Shown here one piece after another: positions 60,200-64,000 of a stretch of 64,000 nt of DNA. A program made the translations under genes and the position numbers. The notes beneath the pieces were generated by a model. It was not told the origin of the DNA, made no database searches, and was given only the letters and a program-made list of their open reading frames with translations. Origin of the DNA: Flintibacter sp. KGMB00164 (GTDB lineage: Bacteria > Bacillota > Clostridia > Oscillospirales > Oscillospiraceae); contig NZ_CP044227.1 in the NCBI RefSeq assembly GCF_008727735.1, forward strand, positions 1,674,001 to 1,738,000, written 5' to 3'. Position 1 is the first letter of the stretch. Every line of letters starts with the position of its first letter.

Positions 60200-61522
60200 A
60201 TGGACCAACATCAGTCTGCCCCGCGGAGCAATCCCGTGGCGCTGGCGCCCATTCTGGTGTTCCTGGCATTGTACCTGGGCTCCGGCATTACCTTTGAGTA
60301 CATTTTAAAAATTGAAAACGGCTTTTATCAGACCCCTGCCATCGTAATTTTCCTCATCGCCCTGGCGGTGGCCTGCTTCCAGAACCGGAAGCTGGACTTC
60401 AACGCCAAGCTGAAAGTTATGGCCACCGGCGTGGCTGATGAGAACATCTTGACCATGTGCTTGGTGTTCCTGGCCGCAGGCGCCTTCTCCGGCGCTATCT
60501 CCGCCGCCGGCGGCGCGGACAGCACCGTATACCTGTTCCTCACCTTCCTGCCCAGCCAGTTTGCTGTGGCCGGTCTGTTCCTGATTGCCTGCTTTGTGTC
60601 CATCTCTATGGGCACCTCGGTGGGCACCATCTCCGCCCTGGCTCCCTTCGCCGTGTCCATGAGCCAGGCCACCGGCTTTGATGTGGTGATCTGTATCGCC
60701 GCTGTGGCCTGCGGCGCCATGTTCGGCGACAACCTGTCCATGATCTCCGACACCACCATCGCCGCCGTGCGTACCCAGGGCTGTGAGATGAAGGATAAGT
60801 TCCGCATGAACTTCCTGATCGTTCTCCCCGCCGCCATCATCACCCTCATCCTGTTTGTGGTGATCACCTGGGGCGGCAGCGGCCAGGTGGATCTGCAGCC
60901 TTACAGTCTGTGGAAGGTGCTGCCTTATCTGGTGGTGCTGGTGGGCGCTGTGGTAGGCGTGAACGTGTTTCTCATTCTGATGATCGGCACCGTGCTGAGC
61001 CTCATCGTGGGCGTGGCCACCGGAGCTTTCGCCTGGACCCAGGTGTTCTCCGTTATGGGCACCGGCGTTACCGCCATGTACGACATCACCGTCATCTCCA
61101 TCATTGTGGCCTGCATCGGCGCGCTGGTGAAGGAGTACGGCGGCATCCAGTGGCTCATCGACTTCATTGGCCGCCGGGTCAAGACCGCCAAGGGCGCTCA
61201 GATCGGCATTGCCGGTCTGGTAGCCGCTGTGGATGTAGCCACCGCCAACAACACCGTGGCCATCGTCATGACTGGCTCCATCGCCAAGGACATCAGCGAG
61301 GAGTACCACATCGACCCCCGGCGTACTGCCTCCCTGCTGGACATCTTCGCCTCCGTGATGCAGGGCATCCTCCCCTACGGCGCTCAGCTGCTCTACGCCG
61401 CCGCAGGAGCCGGTGTGTCCGCCATGCAGATCGTGCCCTATATGTTCTACTGCTATCTGATGGCCGTCTCTGCCATTCTCTTTATCGTGTTTTTTGCTAA
61501 AAAGTCCGTAATCAGCAAATAA
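60200..61522 (+). CDS. NhaC-family Na+/H+ antiporter
   Basis: 440 residues from ATG at 60200 (GAGGGAGG upstream). About 11-12 membrane spans. Family blocks: GAISAAGGADSTVYLFL, SMGTSVGTISALAPFA, CGAMFGDNLSMISDTTIAA (the NhaC-type GDxxSPxSDTT site) and AAVDVATANNTVAIVMTG. Could also exchange organic acids, as some members (malate/lactate) do. Strong codon bias. Confidence 0.9.
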   Translation: MDQHQSAPRSNPVALAPILVFLALYLGSGITFEYILKIENGFYQTPAIVIFLIALAVACFQNRKLDFNAKLKVMATGVADENILTMCLVFLAAGAFSGAISAAGGADSTVYLFLTFLPSQFAVAGLFLIACFVSISMGTSVGTISALAPFAVSMSQATGFDVVICIAAVACGAMFGDNLSMISDTTIAAVRTQGCEMKDKFRMNFLIVLPAAIITLILFVVITWGGSGQVDLQPYSLWKVLPYLVVLVGAVVGVNVFLILMIGTVLSLIVGVATGAFAWTQVFSVMGTGVTAMYDITVISIIVACIGALVKEYGGIQWLIDFIGRRVKTAKGAQIGIAGLVAAVDVATANNTVAIVMTGSIAKDISEEYHIDPRRTASLLDIFASVMQGILPYGAQLLYAAAGAGVSAMQIVPYMFYCYLMAVSAILFIVFFAKKSVISK

Positions 61523-61539
61523 TATTGTTCCATCCAACC

Positions 61540-61579
61540 CCAGGGGCCGATGACACCATCGGCCCCTGGAGAGTTTTTC
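61540..61579 (+). terminator. Terminator after NhaC-type gene
   Basis: Perfect 13-base stem CCAGGGGCCGATG/CATCGGCCCCTGG (61540-61552 with 61557-61569), 4-base loop, AGAGTTTTTC. The T run is 10 bases from the ribosome binding site of the next gene, so read-through control is possible. Confidence 0.88.
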
Positions 61580-61592
61580 AGGAGGTCGCCCT

Positions 61593-62957
61593 ATGGAATT
61601 CACTCCCCTTATGGACCGCCAGCGGCAGTTTTTCCGCTCCGGTGTTACTCTGGACCTTTCCCGCCGTAAGCAGGCCCTCCGGGACCTGCTCCGAGAGATC
61701 GAGGCGCGGGAGGACGAACTGCTCACTGCCCTCCAGACTGACCTGGGCAAGGCCCCCTTTGAGGGCTACATGACCGAGCTTGGCATGGTGCGGGAGGAAA
61801 TCCGCTTCCACCTCAAGCACCTGGACCACTGGGCCCGGGACAAGCGGGTACCCACTCCCCTGTCTCAGTTCCCCGCCCGCTCCATCCGCCATCCGGAGCC
61901 TTATGGGGTGGTGCTCATCATGGCCCCCTGGAACTACCCCATCCAGCTCTCCCTGGAGCCCCTCATCGGAGCCATCTCAGCGGGCAACTGCGCAGTCTTG
62001 AAACCCTCTGCCTACGCCCCGGCCTGCTCCCACGCCCTGAAGGAACTCATCTCCGCCTGTCTGCCCGACAACTGGGTCACGGTGGTAGAGGGCGGCCGGG
62101 CGGAAAACCAGGCCCTGCTGGAGCAGCCCTTCGACTATATCTTCTTCACCGGCAGCGTGGCGGTGGGCCGCCATGTCATGGAGATGGCCGCCCGGAACCT
62201 GACCCCGGTGACCCTGGAGCTGGGAGGCAAGAGTCCGGTGATCGTCACCGCCGACGCCGACCTGCCTCTGGCCGCCCGGCGCATCATCTTCGGCAAGCTC
62301 CTCAACGCCGGGCAGACCTGTGTGGCACCCGACTATCTGTTGGTGGACCGGAAGGTGCAGGAAAAGCTGACCGAGCTTTTGCAGCAGGAGATCACTCATT
62401 TTCTGGGGCAGACTCCTTTGGACCACCCGGACTATCCCCGGATCATCAACGAGAAGCACCTCCACCGCCTGGAGGGCTTGCTCACCGGCGGGCGTGTGGT
62501 GTGCGGCGGCACGGTGAAAGACGGCCGCATCGCCCCCACCCTCATGGACAACCTGGAGCCCGACGCGCCCGTGATGCAGGAGGAGATCTTTGGCCCCATT
62601 CTGCCCATTCTCCCCTTCGACACCCTGGAGGAGGCTATGGACTTTGTCTCCAGCCGTCCCAAGCCTCTGGCCCTGTACCTGTTCAGCCGGGACAAGGGGG
62701 TGCAGAAGAAGGTGCTCACCCGGCTGTCCTTCGGCGGCGGCTGCCTCAACGACACCATCGTCCACCTCACCTCCCCCCACCTGCCCTTCGGCGGTGTGGG
62801 AGCCAGCGGCATGGGCGCCTACCACGGTAAAGCCAGTTTTGATACCTTCACCCACGTGAAAAGCATCCTGATTCGAGGGAGCCGCCCCGACCTTGATCTG
62901 CGCTATCACCCCTATTCCGACAAAAAGGAGCGGCTGCTGCGCCGCTTTCTCCGGTAA
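61593..62957 (+). CDS. Aldehyde dehydrogenase (ALDH3-type)
   Basis: 454 residues, the short ALDH3 length. Motifs: APWNYPIQLSLEPLIGAI near residue 110, FFTGSVAVGRHVM, VTLELGGKSPVIV with the general-base Glu, NAGQTCVAPDYLLV with the catalytic Cys, and EEIFGPILPILPF. AGGAGG precedes the ATG. C-terminus YHPYSDKKERLLRRFLR is typical of ALDH3. Oxidises fatty or aromatic aldehydes with NAD(P). Confidence 0.94.
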   Translation: MEFTPLMDRQRQFFRSGVTLDLSRRKQALRDLLREIEAREDELLTALQTDLGKAPFEGYMTELGMVREEIRFHLKHLDHWARDKRVPTPLSQFPARSIRHPEPYGVVLIMAPWNYPIQLSLEPLIGAISAGNCAVLKPSAYAPACSHALKELISACLPDNWVTVVEGGRAENQALLEQPFDYIFFTGSVAVGRHVMEMAARNLTPVTLELGGKSPVIVTADADLPLAARRIIFGKLLNAGQTCVAPDYLLVDRKVQEKLTELLQQEITHFLGQTPLDHPDYPRIINEKHLHRLEGLLTGGRVVCGGTVKDGRIAPTLMDNLEPDAPVMQEEIFGPILPILPFDTLEEAMDFVSSRPKPLALYLFSRDKGVQKKVLTRLSFGGGCLNDTIVHLTSPHLPFGGVGASGMGAYHGKASFDTFTHVKSILIRGSRPDLDLRYHPYSDKKERLLRRFLR

Positions 62958-62967
62958 TTTTAACAAA

Positions 62968-63022
62968 AAGCAAAATGGGGCAAAATTTTTTCCTTGGAAA
63001 AAAGGAATTTTGTCCCCTTTTG
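62968..63022 (+). repeat. Long AT-rich inverted repeat between ALDH gene and dgt
   Basis: GCAAAA-T-GGGGCAAAATT-TTTTCC (from 62968) pairs with GGAAAA...AATTTTG-T-CCCCTTTTGC (to 63022), giving over 20 pairs with single-T bulges on each arm. Each arm contains a GCAAAAT/ATTTTG-type direct repeat. There is no T run after it. Confidence 0.65.
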
Positions 63023-63076
63023 CGTATATAGGAGATGTAAGTGATTTCGCTTGCCTGGGAAAGGAGGTCAACGCCT

Positions 63077-64000
63077 ATGACGCCTCGGGAACAGCGCCTG
63101 GCGCAGGAACACACCCTGCTCTCCCCCCACGCCTGCCGTGCCGATCAGAGCCGGGGTCGGGAGCGTCCGGAAGAGGAGTGCTCTATCCGCACCTGCTTTC
63201 AGCGGGACATCGACCGCATTGTGTACAGCAAAGCGTTTCGCCGTCTCAAGCACAAGACCCAGGTCTTTCTCCAGCCGGAGGGGGATCACTACCGCACCCG
63301 GATGACCCACACTCTGGAGGTCAACCGCATCGCCCGTACCATTGCCCGGGCACTGGGGCTCAATGAGGATCTGACCGAGGCCATTGCGCTGGGCCACGAT
63401 CTGGGCCACACCCCCTTCGGTCACGCGGGAGAGCGGCTTCTCAACTCCCTCATGCCCGGCGGCTTTGCCCACTACCAGCAGTCCCTGCGGGTGGTGGACC
63501 GGCTGGAAAAGGGAGGCGAGGGGCTTAACCTCACCTGGGAGGTGCGCAACGGCATCGTCTGCCACACTAAGGGTCAGCAGGCCGCCACCCTGGAAGGACA
63601 GGCGGTGCGTCTGGCCGATCAGATTGCCTACATCAACCACGACATTGAGGACGCCCTGCGGGGCAAGATCATCTACCCCATGGACATCCCCCTGTCGGTG
63701 TCCAATCTGCTGGGCTTTACCCACAGCAAGCGCATCTCCACCCTGGTGGAGGATGTGATCACCGCCAGCCAGGGGCAGGACGCCATCTGCCAGTCCCCCG
63801 CTATCGGCGAGGCCATGGCCACCCTGCGGGAGTTCATGTTTGAAAGTGTCTACACCAACCCGGTGGCCAAGGGCGAGGAGAGCAAGGCCCAGGATATGCT
63901 GCGGCGGCTGTTTGAGTACTACCGCAGCAACCCCGATGAACTGCCTGACGACTTCCAGGACATCCGGGTAAAGGAGGGCGTCGATCGGGCGGTGTGCGAC
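63077..64000 (+). CDS. dgt: Deoxyguanosinetriphosphate triphosphohydrolase-like, 3' end cut by window
   Basis: 308 residues visible. HD-superfamily hydrolase that removes triphosphate from dNTPs. Start ATG at 63077 after AAGGAGG. RTRMTHTLEVNRIARTIARALGL holds the first His; IALGHDLGHTPFGHAGE the HD pair; RLADQIAYINHDIEDALR the last Asp. In Clostridia it usually precedes dnaG and sigA, which would lie beyond the window. Confidence 0.95.
   Translation, partial: MTPREQRLAQEHTLLSPHACRADQSRGRERPEEECSIRTCFQRDIDRIVYSKAFRRLKHKTQVFLQPEGDHYRTRMTHTLEVNRIARTIARALGLNEDLTEAIALGHDLGHTPFGHAGERLLNSLMPGGFAHYQQSLRVVDRLEKGGEGLNLTWEVRNGIVCHTKGQQAATLEGQAVRLADQIAYINHDIEDALRGKIIYPMDIPLSVSNLLGFTHSKRISTLVEDVITASQGQDAICQSPAIGEAMATLREFMFESVYTNPVAKGEESKAQDMLRRLFEYYRSNPDELPDDFQDIRVKEGVDRAVCD

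Noticed and set aside
60305-61750. Minus-strand open frame over the NhaC-type gene
   Set aside because: His/Gly/Gln-rich antisense reading of transmembrane codons; no ribosome binding site.

Overview
The window reads as chromosome of a GC-rich, spore-forming, anaerobic Firmicute of the Oscillospiraceae type (Flavonifractor/Pseudoflavonifractor-like). The grounds are PolC, RemA, CdaA/CdaR, RqcH, Mini-III, the sporulation sigma factor SigG, S-layer homology (SLH) proteins, a desulfoferrodoxin, AGGAGG-type ribosome binding sites with frequent GTG/TTG starts, and G/C-rich third codon positions. The species assignment is inference from gene content. No CRISPR array, rRNA, transposase or prophage block is visible; one tRNA (Ser-GGA) is present.

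Layout. 1-8469 (minus): yicC-remA-gmk-rpoZ-priA; then a compact set in transcription order cdaA-cdaR-rseC-DUF5685-J-domain protein-small membrane protein. 8794-11457 (plus): desulfoferrodoxin and an LtaS-like sulfatase. 11499-22278 (minus): the classical pyrH-frr-uppS-cdsA-dxr-rseP-ispG-polC run, joining translation, isoprenoid/undecaprenyl and phospholipid precursor synthesis, site-2 proteolysis and replication, with two strong internal hairpins. 22552-25120 (plus): a ZIP transporter and CstA, the latter behind a structured leader. 25184-25954 (minus): sigG. 26122-35414 (minus): a ten-gene Mrp/Mbh-type cation/proton antiporter operon with four large NuoL/M/N-like pump subunits and no hydrogenase. 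35695-40338 (minus): radical SAM protein, DUF951, response regulator, RarA, a YczE-like membrane protein and Nth.

40519-52666 (plus): glyA, then an envelope/antibiotic-stress stretch: a MacAB-like exporter whose adaptor carries two barrel-sandwich modules and which is followed by a large SLH protein; an RlmA-type 23S rRNA methyltransferase; and a BcrA-type ABC exporter with two ABC-2 permeases, a 25-residue membrane microprotein between them, and an orphan histidine kinase. The likely partner regulator lies alone at 36849-37541. 52663-55402 (minus): DUF6514, RqcH, Mini-RNase III. 55603-56936: an OYE-like flavin oxidoreductase and tRNA-Ser. 57063-60036 (minus): anti-sigma/ECF sigma/SLH protein and an amidase without a signal peptide. 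60200-64000 (plus): NhaC-family antiporter, aldehyde dehydrogenase and the start of dgt.

The least-explained items are the J-protein/DUF5685 Cys-rich operon, the exporter-plus-SLH operon, the microprotein in the second ABC operon, the four-pump Mrp operon, a hairpin-array intergenic repeat with two copies that differ by compensatory changes (one of which appears to be read as the N-terminus of a membrane protein), and the cstA leader. Base coordinates and motifs were read directly; all functional calls are by recognition of family motifs without database searches.
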